Shown here: positions 50,448 to 61,052 of the stretch, piece after piece
How the letters are laid out: each line of letters opens with the position of its first letter
How positions within the stretch are numbered: position 1 is the first letter of the stretch
Source of the DNA: Chimonanthus salicifolius
Lineage: Eukaryota > Streptophyta > Magnoliopsida > Laurales > Calycanthaceae
Direction of reading: 5' to 3'
Assembly (NCBI GenBank): GCA_013350335.1
Contig: CM023535.1
Span: 32,272,991-32,336,990 of the forward strand
Length of the DNA: 64,000 bases
Notes under the pieces: model-generated
The model's database searches: none
What the model saw: the letters and a program-made list of their open reading frames with translations, nothing else
What the model was told of the DNA's origin: nothing
Translations under genes and position numbers: made by a program

Positions 50448-50642
50448 TGTAATACCCTGCCCCAAAAAGTCCCACATTGCTAGTGGCATTGGAAGTTCCC
50501 TGGTATATAAGTAGTGGCCTTCCTCCTTCTAGCACAAGGCCTTTTGGGAGCAACAGTGGGTTGGCTCGCCAAAGCAAAGCCGTGCGGGTCCGTGTGTAGG
50601 CCCAAAGCGGACAATATTGTGCTAGCAGGACGGGTCGTTACA
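50448..50642 (+). repeat. TRIM 3' LTR
   Basis: 195 bp. Its last 20 bases (TAGCAGGACGGGTCGTTACA) are identical to the last 20 bases of the solo LTR ending at 12920. Confidence 0.95.
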
Positions 50643-51189
50643 CGCTGGCTCTAAATTATTAATGCAAAAAACAAGTGCATTGTAGTTAAAAATATGTTGG
50701 CCCTAAATTATTAATGCAAAAATAAGTGCATTGTAGTTAAAAATATATTTGGAACATATTGTAGTTAAAGTATTGCTTTTCACGGATCAAATCTCATGAT
50801 TAGATTTATGTTTAAATTGCATCCTTTTTAACAGACTCGTTGAATTTATTTTATGTGAATAACTAAAATTCTATAATATTTTAAATTATGTCTAAAATAC
50901 ATTCTCCAAGTTCTCTAACACATTTTTTTACAATATTAAAATTTTCAAATCTAATTCACTCATCATCTAAAAATAAAATTTTACAAAAAGTTAATTGTCC
51001 AGTTCATAAAATAATCAATACACAAGCAATGATTTTTTTCTATATAGGTGCTTACCATCTAAAATAAATTTTACAAAAAACTAATTAAGCAGCTTATAAA
51101 GAATAATACACAATGAATGAGATTTCTTATAGGTGTGAACAATTTTTTTAATGATATTTCTTACATGAGTGGACAAGTTTTTTTACTTA

Positions 51190-51395
51190 TATATTTCCTT
51201 CGTCCCAAATTAGTTATTATATATAGATTTTAAAATTATTTCAAAATAATTATTTCATTTATATTGGAGTAGTATAAAGTGTATTGAAAATAGATGACAT
51301 TAGATGGACGATTAATCTATATAAAGAATTTTTTAAAAAATATAAATATTTTAAATTAGACAACTAAAATAAAATAAAAAAAGTATAAATAAATT
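51190..51395. mobile_element. Possible degenerate Stowaway-like MITE
   Basis: TTCCTTCGTCCCAAATTAGT at 51197 resembles the terminal inverted repeat of plant Tc1/mariner (Stowaway) MITEs, and a weak inverted partner (ACAACTAAAATA) lies near 51360. The interior is AT-rich. The TA duplication cannot be fixed in such AT-rich sequence. Confidence 0.35.
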
Positions 51396-51498
51396 CTGTA
51401 AAGTCTTTACTTATAAATATTTTAAAATGCACCTGATCACATCCAATGGCATCCGGGGACAAAAGGCACTTGGCTTCGTTGCTCGGTAACTCAATTTG

Positions 51499-51681
51499 AG
51501 CCGTTGGATTGAAAATAGTAAAGAACCGAACCGTTGGATTGAAAATAGTAAAGAACCGAACGGTCAAATGGCCGACATCTTCTGCCCACTTCCTCCGTAA
51601 CTTTCCGATTCCCGTAACTTTTTTCTCTTCTTCTATACTCTTCACAGCTTTCTCTAAGGTGCTTCGAATTCGCCACCAGCC
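51499..51681 (+). promoter_or_regulatory. Upstream/5' UTR region of the EF-hand gene
   Basis: A 30-bp unit (CCGTTGGATTGAAAATAGTA...) is tandemly doubled at 51501 and 51531. A pyrimidine-rich 5' UTR-like stretch (TTTTTTCTCTTCTTCTATAC, 51619 on) leads to the ATG in the context CAGCCATGGC. A CCAAT word at about 51442 and a TATAAATAT word at 51412 are possible promoter elements, not proven. Confidence 0.45.
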
Positions 51682-54600
51682 ATGGCAGGACATCCGCCAC
51701 CGCACAACTACGGCTACGGCTACGGCCCACGACCGGCGAGCCCCTATGCTCCCCCGGATAATACTTACGGCTCGGCTCCGCCCTCATACGGCGCCCCATC
51801 GGCTCCGCCCTCATACGGCGCCCCATCGGCTCCGCTCTCCTACGGCGCGCCGTCGGCTCCTTACTCTCCTGCCGAGAAGCCCCCCAAGGAGGGAAAGCAC
51901 CAATACGCTTCTCCCTCGGCATATCCTGCGCCACCTTCGTATGGTAGCCCGTTTGCTGCGCTTCTCCCGTCGGCTTTCGCCCCGGGGACGGACCCGAGCA
52001 TCATAGCATGCTTCCAGGCGGCGGACCAGGACGGGAGCGGTTTCATAGACGACAAGGAGCTGCAGAGGGCTCTCTCATCTTACAACCAGATGTTCAGCCT
52101 CGGGACCGTACATCTCCTCATGTTCTCCTTCACCAACACTAGCGTCAGAAGAATTGGTAAGGGATTCATCGCCGTGAGTGACCCTTTTCTTTTTCTCTCT
52201 TTTTAATTTTAATTTTAAGTTTTTGAAATGGGTCTTTTTTTTTCAGTTTTCTCTACTTAGAATCAGGGATATTTTTTCTTAAAAGGTGAAAAATATTAAA
52301 TACTTGCAATGTAAAAAAGTTTTAAACAAAAATTTAAGTATTTCTGTTGATAAAATCTTATTTTAATTGACGCTTTATTAGACGAATTGCCAATTCGAGC
52401 TGCATCATGTTAGTTTTTTTTTGAATGAAGGGTAAGAATATAATCACTCAAAAGAGAAAGCGTAACATATACAGATAAGAGTAAGCCTAGGCAAGGCAAA
52501 AAAGCAAATAAAACAGGTCCACCCATTGTGGGCCACCCATGGGCAAGGAAAAACTGCAAAAGATAACATCCCACGACCCGGGCAAAAGATGAAGAGATCC
52601 AACAGACGAAAAACAACGCAACATAAATTGCCCACAACCCGTGCCAAGTATAAATAGGATAAAAACTGTAAACAAAGGCACACAAAGAAACAACCCAAAA
52701 AGAGCATAACAAAAGCAGCCAAAGACTGTGAAGAGGTAACCAAAACCCATGTAGCTAGTGCCGGCCTCGAGAGTTTGGAGGCCTTAGACAAACTCTTAAG
52801 ATGTGCCTTTTATACACTCACAAAAAATAAAATCATACATTTTTTTTTACAAAGTATGAAACATCTAAATAAAATATCATAATCAAATTTATAACATATC
52901 TTTTTCAATAAATAAGGTAGTTAATCCATTTAATCTTTCTTTTGACAAATTTAATTTCCACTTGTGTATGTATGTTGATTTTTTATTTTTTATTACTATT
53001 TTATTATATTTAAAAAGAGTAGTTGACATGTTAAAGTATATAATGCATTTAAAACAACTTATAAAGTAAAATTATATTAAAATATTATCACTCAATTATA
53101 AACTATAAAGCACAAAATAGTCATTCAAATTTAAACCCATTTTCTTTTCATTAAATCATCTATGTTATAGTAAACACTAAGGCTGCGTTTGGATGGGGGG
53201 TAAGAGGGGGTAACCCCCCGTTACGCCTTGGGGTGAGGGTAAAAATTCAAATTTTTACCCCTCTCATCCTAATTTTGAATACCCCTTTGGAGGTTGGGGT
53301 ATTCACAATACCCTACCCCTCAATATCCCTTGCCTTCCTCTTTTTATCAATTATATATTATAAAATTAAAATCTTTCAATATATATATATATATATATTA
53401 TGTTAAAAAAATAATATATTTCAAGTAATTAGCAATTTAATTTTGTTTGAAATTTGTTTTAAAAATGTGTCTAACATTTTTAACATAATGCATTTGGATG
53501 AGGAGTAAATGTTACGGGAGTTACCCTTGAGAAGGGATTAACTGACATATTAACAATTTTATGATAATTAATATTTTTTATTAAATCTATCTAATATAAA
53601 TAATAAAAATAAAATTTTATGAAGCATAATTGTCAAAATAACCTATTTTTAAGAGGTGATTCTGTCGAAATTTCGATAAGGTTTGGAAACTCCGAAAGAG
53701 TTTGAGGTTCATCATAATCTCTTTCGGAGTAATAGCAATTTATTATCTTGAAAGTTTGTTTTAAAAATGTGTCAACATTTTCAACGTGATGCATTTGGAC
53801 GAGGGGTAAATTTTACAAGGGTTACTCGGGGTTACCCTTGAGCAGGGGTAACTGTAAGTAGGGGCAATCTGATATAACAATTTTATAAGAATTAATAATT
53901 TTTATTAAATTCATATAATATTAAAAATAAAAATAAAATTTTATGAAACATAATTATCAAAATGTCCTATTTTTAAGGAGTGATTCTGTCCAAATTTCGA
54001 AAGGGTCTTGAAACTCCGAAAGAGTTTGTTCATGGTAATCTCTTTTGGGGTAATTAACAATTTATTTTGTTGAATGTTTATTTTAAAAATTTGTTAATAT
54101 TTTTAACGTGATGCATTTGGATGAGGGGTAAATCTTGTAGGGGTTACCCTTGAGTAGGGGTAACCTGACATATTAACAATTTTATGAGAATTAATATTTT
54201 TATTAAATTAATATAATATAAAAAATAAAAATTATAATTTTTATGAAGAGATATGTTGATATTTTTTATTCATTTATTGGGATTTAAAATAATAATATCA
54301 AAAAAATTATTTATTTATTATTTTAATGTTAGAATGCAAATGTTCATTTTAAAATTTTAATTATGAAAAATAATTTATAAAAAATAGATAATATTATTAG
54401 AATTTACTTCATGAATATTATTTAATAATTATGTTTTATAAAAAAAATAAAAAATATTAATATATCAGGTTACCCTTCCATGTAGTTACCAAATAAGATT
54501 TTTTACCCTTAGGCTAAGGTTTTACTTTACCACTACAATTACCAAAAAAGATAAGGGTAATCCCAGTTTAAGGGTTACCCCTACTCAAGGGTGACCCCTA

Positions 54601-57600
54601 CTCAGGGGTAACCCCTGTAAAAATTACCCCCCATCCAAACGCAACCTAAGTTTCCTTATTTAGGGACTTCTTTAGGTCACACTTTTATTAAAATTTCTGA
54701 AAAAAATGATAAGCATAATGATTAATTAAAATTTAACCTTTATATAATCATTTTAATCTTATAATAGAGTCAATTAATCATCTCAATTCTTAATTTTTAA
54801 AAGAAAAATAAAACTACAGGATAAATGTTTTTTTATCACGGTGTTTAATTCATTTTATTAGAATTATAGATTTAAAATTTGAAAAAAAATGGCCAAATCA
54901 ATCTGAGTTGACTAAACTCGATTGGAATTCGAGTCAAGCGAGTTAACGAGTCTTGTCAAGCCTTTTCAAGTTGACTTTAAATACTCCCCAAGTTATTTTA
55001 TTTAAAGAAAAATTATGTATGATATTTTACTTAAAGAAAAATTATGTCTAAATTTATAAGAAATTGCAAAAGTTTAACAACATGGATACTCCCCAAGTTA
55101 TTTTATTTAAAGAAAAGTTATATCTAGATTTATAAGAAATTGCAAAAAGTAAAGTTATTTTTCTTAAAGAAAAATTATAAATTACGTCAAAATTATAAGA
55201 AATTGAAAAATTGAACCCATTATGAATCGAACACGCAACCTTTGAATTGAGAGTCAGACACTACCAATGCGCCACAAATCCAGTTGTTGGTAAAATAAAC
55301 ATTAAAATAAATTTATAACATAAAAGAAGGTGCGGGAACTTAAAATTTGAACCCGACTTGGGGGTCTAGGCGGCGGCCTAGTTCGCCTAAAGAGAATTAT
55401 AAGTTGATTCAGTTTTCTCTGCTTAAGAAGCAAATGATAGGTGCAGCAAATGATAGTTGGTTTTTCCACACCCAAACACAACTTAGGTGTTTGTCTGAGC
55501 ATTTTTGTGCTCAGAGCACACTTGCAAGCATTAAGTTTGAGGTAAAGATGGGGGGCTTGGGTGTATGTTTGTCAATGATATTTATGTGAAGTAGACATAA
55601 GATATCTCACTTCATTAAGAAAAAAAAGAAAATGCATGGCTTTATGAATAGTTGATTTGGGTTTTCGAAACACCCAATTACAACTACCATGTTTGTGTGT
55701 GTTTTTTTTTATCCCCTTCTTGTTTTTTTCTTTTTTTTTTTTTTTTGGGTGTGGGGGGGTGAAGGGAATGTTTCTATGATTGTTGCGTCGCATCTTTGCT
55801 GTAGTCTGTCATCTTTCAAGTCTTAATTGAGAATAATATGTGAGTCACACTTTGTTTAACTTTGATTTGAAACAGAAAGCAATCATAATTATATGAGGAT
55901 GATCAAATTTTAAATCAAGGGGAAGAGAAGAGGGGGGGGGGGGGGGGGGGGGGGGGCGGCGCAGTGAAGGGAATGTTTCTATGATTGTTGCGTCATTTGG
56001 TTTGCCCACTATTATGCATCTTTGCTGTAGTCTGTCATCTTTCAAGTCTTAATTGAGAATAATATGTGAGTCACACTTTGTTTAACTTTGATTTGAAACA
56101 GAAAGCAATCATAATTATATGAGGATGATCAAATTTTAAATCAGGGAAATACTTTCCTGCAGCAACCATTTGGAACATAATCATTTGAATCACAATTGAT
56201 TACATTATCTAACCACACTATATTTTCATTAGAAATGTATTCTGCTTTTAGGAATTTGTTTTAACTTATAAATATGAATATGCTTTTGCTTGCTTTCTGA
56301 GTGGAGATAAGTGGGGAATCGTGAAATAAAGCACCTGGCAGGAGAATTGGCTCCATTAGCACCATTATTTTATTGAGAACTCTAATGTGATAATTTGCAA
56401 GACACGTAGCACTGGGTGGGGACAACTTACCCCACTAATTGATCATGTGCCAAATAAATCAGATGGCCTGAAATGTCTATTAACACTGGCTTTTGGTATT
56501 TGGCACATGTATAATCTCTGATTTCATTTGTTGGAGTTAGTGGACATATATCATATGAATGACTAATGAGTTGCAAGAGGTTGTGACTCAACTATGTTAC
56601 ATTTATGGGTTCCCATTTTATATGACACGCAGTAAATTTGCATATCTTTCAAAAACAAAGAAAAGAAGAAGCTCATCTGTTGGCACAGAAATCATGATTT
56701 CATTTTACATGTTGCCTTGCCTTTGCACCATCACAGCACTGTTAGTTCTTCTATCAAAGCCTGATTTCATATGGAAAGTTCACTTTCTTGTTAGTATTTT
56801 AACCCCTTTTTCACAACAGGACCAAAGGAATTCACTTCTTTATTCTACAGTCTTCAGAACTGGCGGGTATGCACCCAAGAATAATCCAGTTCTTTTTTTA
56901 TTTTTTGTTCACTATACCTTTTTATTTACTTATTTCATATTTATATATTGTTCTTCCAGGCAATCTTTGAGAGGTTTGATAGAGACCGGAGTGGGAAAAT
57001 TGATCCTTCAGAACTACGAGAAGCTCTTTTGAGCCTTGGATTTGCAGTTTCTCCAGTTGTCTTAGATTTGCTTGTCTCCAAGTTTGACCGGAGTGGGGGT
57101 AAAAATAAAGCAATTGAGTATGATAATTTCATTGAGTAAGTTTTTGCTAAACATATTTTCTTTTTGAAAACCTTACCCATGCAAATCCTAGCTTAAGAAT
57201 TTGTGCATCCTAGAAAACAAAGTCGGTAATTATTTGATTTTACAGATATGTAGTGCTTATTAATTTCCATTTAGTGAGCGGTTCTCTTGAAGGACATACA
57301 AGATCAGAGCATGCTGTAATCAATTAATAGGCCACTCACTACTAAATAATTGGACCATTTGGCTGAGACATTCACCGGGCCATAAACTTCCAACAGTCTA
57401 CTGTTTGGGCTTTCTCTTCCAAGAGGTTACTGAATCAATTGCCATGAGCTGCAGTTGGTCTTGAATGTGAATGCTGCCCAATGTATGCTTGCAGTTTGGA
57501 TCCGAAATCCTGTTGCTCTGAGATTTCCAGACTTATTCTGAGCCCCTCAGCTCTATGGTAGAGGATCACCATTATATAGTGGAGAACTCTTGATGGATCT

Positions 57601-60600
57601 TGAAGGAACACTTTAGTCTATGAACTACTTAGTTCCACGAATTCTGCTGTGCTGGACATTGGAACTATGGGGGTTGGAAGTCTCAGTGGTTGGAACTTAA
57701 GCACTTCTTCTTATATGGAGGAGGAGTTTAGTTTCATGTTTGGTGAAATCAGAACTCTAGAGTATGAATTTTGAAATCCCACATGATCCCAATTCATGGG
57801 AATTTATAATTGCCCATCTAAATTACTTATTTTAGAATTCCAAAGCTTGGACCACTTCAAAGAATTCCTGTGGTCCATTCAACAGTTCTAAATCTACATC
57901 ATCATCAAAGCATTTGCCTCATCTAGTTCTAAATCTGCCAAGTGAAAAATTGTTATTGTAGAAAATTTTCAAATTACAGAATTAGTAGAATTTGCTATTT
58001 CTTGAATTTGAGGATTTATAAATTCTGCTGAAATTTTCTAGCAAACAGATGGTAAGTTTAGTTCCAGCAGGTTTAATTTGAGTGGCTGTTCGGAGCTAAG
58101 TAGATTGTTTGATTAAGCTAATTCGTGTCTTGTTTTTGCTCTGGTGCAGGTGTTGCCTCATTGTCAAGGTAAGTCAAAAAGTCTTCTATTTTACTTTTTC
58201 AAAGCTATTGGGTTCTCATAGACATCATGGAACTGTTTGAAGAAGATGCCTAGGATAACATTTTGAGAGACAAACCATTGTAGTTGCCAGTGGGATGGTT
58301 TAACCTCACAGGACAAAATATGTATGAAATGATTTGAACCCTGGCTGTCCAGAATGACTATGGCTACTCGTAGTCACAGGGCAATGTTTTAAATCTACCA
58401 TTCCAAATGGTACAGTGGGATTGTATTTAAGCAGAAGTAATGACTTTTCTAGTGTAGTTGACGATACCAACTACCAGCTGAAATGCATTTTATAATTAAG
58501 ACTGCTGGAACTGGTATAATTAGAGGCTATTAGTGATTTCTGAAGATATCCAGAGATTCAAAGGAGAGATCCCTTGACTTTTCATGTGTGGCCCTCCATG
58601 GCCAATCTGAGTCCTTATTGGCACCCATCGGCTCCTTGGACATTGTTGAATTTTCAAGACAAAGATGTATTTATCCTAGTTTTATGGAACCATCAAACTT
58701 TGAACTTTTGGATAATAGGATAAATAGCCATAGTGATCTTGGCTTTATAAAACCATCTGACTTAAGAAGTTTGAATCCCTAAATTTATGGCTGAAATTTC
58801 TAACCTTCTATCCACTCAATTACATTACATTCCCCTGCTCCTCATTATTGGCATGCATTTAGGTGGCCCCACAATTGGACCTCTTTTTCATTGAAGTTAG
58901 ACCTAGACTTGTTGGGTAAATTTCATCATCGTTGTCAAAGCCATATATCTTATCTGTGGTTGGCATTAATTGGATTTGACAAATTGTTTTCATAGGTTGC
59001 CTTCCTATTTAACACTTATAGGAGCAACCTATAACAATTATGGCTGTAAGCACTTATGACTGTGCTACAGCTCTTGTCAAAGGTTTCCAGCTCCATAAAA
59101 CAAATCAAGCAACTATTTTGGCATGTTATTTGCACCTCTTCTCCTAGAAACTGAGATTTAGCGTTCATTTCTACAAATTTATGTAGGAAACAATCTTTTA
59201 ACCTGTGAAATGAGGGCCCTCATTTTACACCCCTTTTCTACCCTTTCCATGTCATATCAAAGTAGGCTATTCTTCAACCCAAAGCTGTCTTGAAGCTGTA
59301 AAAACAAACGGGTTTGAACACATATGTGACAGCCTGTCGGGCTGGGCTCGGGCTTTTGCAAGAAGCCCGTGAAAGCCTATCTGGTTTTTTGGCCTGTTTT
59401 TATGTGTATTTGTGTACCTGAGTCACTTTCTATTTTAAAAAAATTATTTTGAAACTAATTAGAAGATAGACCGTTCAGATTGAAAGTAGACGTAGTGAAC
59501 TACAAGTGCATCAACTTTGAGCTTAAAATTCAATTTTTAGCCACTTAATCTTATGGATCAAAGTCATCGCTTGTCTTTAAAAATTCAACAAGACAAAGAC
59601 AACTGATGACTTTGACTACTAAGAACAAGTGGCTAGAAATTGACTTTCGAGCTCAAATTTGGTCCCCTTGTAATCATGGTCTATTTTAATCTTTACAGTT
59701 AGATTTTTTATGATCTTAAATGGGCGGGCTCAAGCATTATTGCAAAGCATGAACGGGCTTCGGACGGGCTCAGCTTCTGTATATATAGACAAGCTTAGGC
59801 TGCCATACAGCATATTCCGGCCCAAACCCAACCCATGAGCACCCCTATATAAAACTCTGCATTTTGGTGGGAAAGGAGTACCAAAACCACCAACAGGTAG
59901 AACTTTCTTCCCACCCCCACCCACGCCCTTTTTTTTTTCAGAAGTGGAAACAAGTGTTGAAGACAAGTGTGATAAGCTAATATTCCTATGAAGCAATTCC
60001 CTGAATGGTTTTATGTATTTTGATGCATGTTAGGATTGGATTTTGTTCAGGTGATTTCGTTCAACCTCTCTAGCCGGTCAACATTGTGGACCTCTTCTTA
60101 ATAACATTTGTATACATGTTTGACATTCATCATAAATGTTGTGCCCATTTATCCCATCGATCTATATTTGACACTCACTGGACCTGGGAAATTATTGTCC
60201 ATGGGGTAATTGTGACACCTATATGACTTAATTGCCACATCTGAGTTTCCTGTTGGCCGAGATTATGACCTAACTCAACTCATATCTCACTTATACCAGT
60301 TAACTTGGCCCTAGTACAACTCAATCAGGTTTTCAGGGCAGGATTAGGGTCTTCCCAAGGTTTTGTGAATGTTGGCACGAAAATTGCGAGATTGTACGTG
60401 GAAGCTATACATCATGGATTTGAGGAGTGTTCTGTTTTTTCCCTGGTGGCCATACTTGCTTCCTTTATCATTTTTACTTCTGTTGTTTCATTTCTATGGA
60501 TGCATCTCTAGCAATTCCATCTCTAGCAATTCTATAGGATTTTACATTGGCTAAGTCTGGAATGGGAGATTTGCCATATCTGCTTCTTAGAAGAAGAAAT

Positions 60601-60740
60601 CAGTTTATATTTTATTTGTCTGATTGCTACAGGGACTTACCGAGAAATTCAAGGAAAAAGACAGAGCTCTCACTGGTTCTGCGACTTTCACGTACGAGGA
60701 ATTCATGTTGACTGTCTTATCCTTCCTCATAGCTAGATAA
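51682..60740 (+). CDS. CML49/50: Penta-EF-hand calcium-binding protein, CML48/49/50-like, five exons
   Basis: Exons are 51682-52156, 56820-56866, 56960-57135, 58150-58168 and 60633-60740: 825 nt, 274 residues and stop. All introns are GT-AG and the frame is continuous across every junction. Residues 1-90 are rich in Pro, Tyr, Gly and Ser, with repeated PSYGAPSAP units, as in the plant group of penta-EF-hand proteins. EF1 loop is residues 115-126 (DQDGSGFIDDKE), EF3 loop 181-192 (DRDRSGKIDPSE); EF2 and EF4 (FDRSGGKNKAIEY) are non-canonical, and the C-terminal segment fits the fifth, dimerising hand. It is therefore a calcium sensor expected to bind Ca2+ mainly through EF1 and EF3. There is no signal peptide or membrane segment. 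The start is chosen for the plant-like ATG context and the family-typical N-terminus. It appears intact; which CML paralogue it is cannot be settled here. Confidence 0.95.
52415..52750 (-). mobile_element. Possible LINE 3'-end fragment
   Basis: A T8-9 run at about 52415 on the plus strand would be a poly-A tail on the minus strand. It is preceded by T/G-rich 3'-UTR-like sequence with long chance open frames coding hydrophobic residues. The near-repeats CATGTTAG (52407) and CATGTAG (52748) could be a decayed target duplication. No RT motif is present. Confidence 0.4.
53181..54646. mobile_element. Non-autonomous PIF/Harbinger-like DNA transposon in intron 1
   Basis: The terminal inverted repeats are about 23 bp: GGCTGCGTTTGGATGGGG at the left, and at the right the reverse complement starting GGTTGCGTTTGGATGGGG. 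They are flanked by TAA (53178-53180 and 54647-54649), the 3-bp target preference of PIF/Harbinger elements. The 1466-bp AT-rich interior has no transposase. It has about 2.4 copies of a ~300-bp direct repeat (GCATTTGGA at 53490, 53791, 54113), each with GGGGTTACCCTTGAG-like words that echo the termini. Confidence 0.8.
55212..55281 (-). pseudogene. tRNA-Trp-like relic
   Basis: The minus strand starts GGATTTGTGGCGCATTGGTA (A box) and includes TGCGTGTTCGATTC (B box) and GGGTTCA at the 3' end. It is close to plant nuclear tRNA-Trp, but the D loop is shortened by two bases, the anticodon loop reads CTCTCAA and the anticodon stem no longer pairs. It is a decayed tRNA gene or a tRNA-derived repeat. 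Confidence 0.5.
55761..56146. repeat. Direct duplication (about 205-bp period) with poly-G tract
   Basis: GAAGGGAATGTTTCTATGAT starts at 55761 and 55966, and similarity continues to TTTAAATCA. The first copy lacks 21 bases present in the second (TTTGGTTTGCCC...). A G25 run (55932-55956) lies between the copies. Confidence 0.9.
59330..59850. mobile_element. Possible hAT-like MITE in intron 4
   Basis: GGGCTGGGCTCGGGC (59340) and the reverse-complementary style end GGCCCAAACCCAACCCATGAG (59818) followed by CACCCCTA resemble the ends of plant hAT MITEs (TAGGGGTG...). The left terminus is not clean and no 8-bp duplication was found, so the call is tentative. Confidence 0.35.
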
Positions 60741-61052
60741 TTGTGATTTGCCCTTTTCTTTTCCTCATATATAAATACCTGTTGTGTATGGTTTCTGTTA
60801 ACTGTCTGGATATGGGGAAAATATTAGATATTGATGGCAAAGTTCTGACTTCTTATTGTACTTAACCTACATCAAACATTGTACACTTTATTTTCTCTCT
60901 CATCGACGTCGAACCATTGAAGGTGCTTCTTTAAATATGTTTGATGTGGCTTCCTATATGCTAGTGGAGAAATTATTTTTCTTTTGAAATATGGGTATGG
61001 TTGTGCAACAATTTCATGGAAAAGCTATGGAAGCATAAAATGAATTTTGTAT
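60741..61052. other. 3' flank of the EF-hand gene
   Basis: This is the probable 3' UTR and a short gap before the LINE tail. No canonical AATAAA was identified with confidence. No gene is present. Confidence 0.6.

Larger units (their letters stand above)
50154..50642 (+). mobile_element. TRIM (terminal-repeat retrotransposon in miniature), complete
   Basis: Two 195-bp LTRs (50154-50348 and 50448-50642) begin TGTAATACCCTG and end GGGTCGTTACA, and are nearly identical. The 99-bp interior starts with a tRNA-iMet-like primer-binding site (ATAGTATCAGAG, 50351-50362) and ends with a purine-rich tract (AAGGGGGATAGA, 50435-50446). Perfect duplications CGCTG flank it (50149-50153 and 50643-50647). 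Each LTR has a TATATAAG box. It has no coding capacity and depends on another element's proteins. It lacks the 5S rRNA-like sequence of Cassandra TRIMs. Confidence 0.95.
52157..56819 (+). other. Intron 1 of the EF-hand gene, 4.66 kb, transposon-rich
   Basis: Donor GTAAGG and acceptor ACAACAG split a glycine codon. It contains a LINE-tail-like fragment (about 52415-52750), a PIF/Harbinger-like element (53181-54646), a tRNA-like relic (55212-55281), a T-rich run (55727-55746) and a 205-bp duplication with a G25 tract. The other four exons are tightly conserved, so the insertions seem tolerated. Confidence 0.85.

Noticed and set aside
50220..50577. Open frames across the TRIM
   Set aside because: They run through LTR, PBS and purine tract of a 489-bp element with no coding capacity, and the two LTRs give the same peptide pieces.
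51491..52006. Long open frames antisense or out of frame with exon 1 of the EF-hand gene
   Set aside because: GC-rich, repetitive PSYGAPSAP coding keeps other frames open. The spliced sense frame has EF-hand motifs and consistent splice sites.
52171..52177. Alternative donor (GTGAGTG) 18 bp after the chosen exon 1 end
   Set aside because: Using GTAAGG after 52156 restores a split Gly codon with exon 2 and gives IGPKEFTSLFYSL in the correct phase. The later donor would lengthen exon 1 and break the frame.
52410..52791. Hydrophobic minus-strand frames that look like a membrane protein
   Set aside because: They sit in a T-rich, LINE-tail-like stretch within intron 1. Hydrophobicity follows from T-rich codons, and three overlapping frames are open at once.
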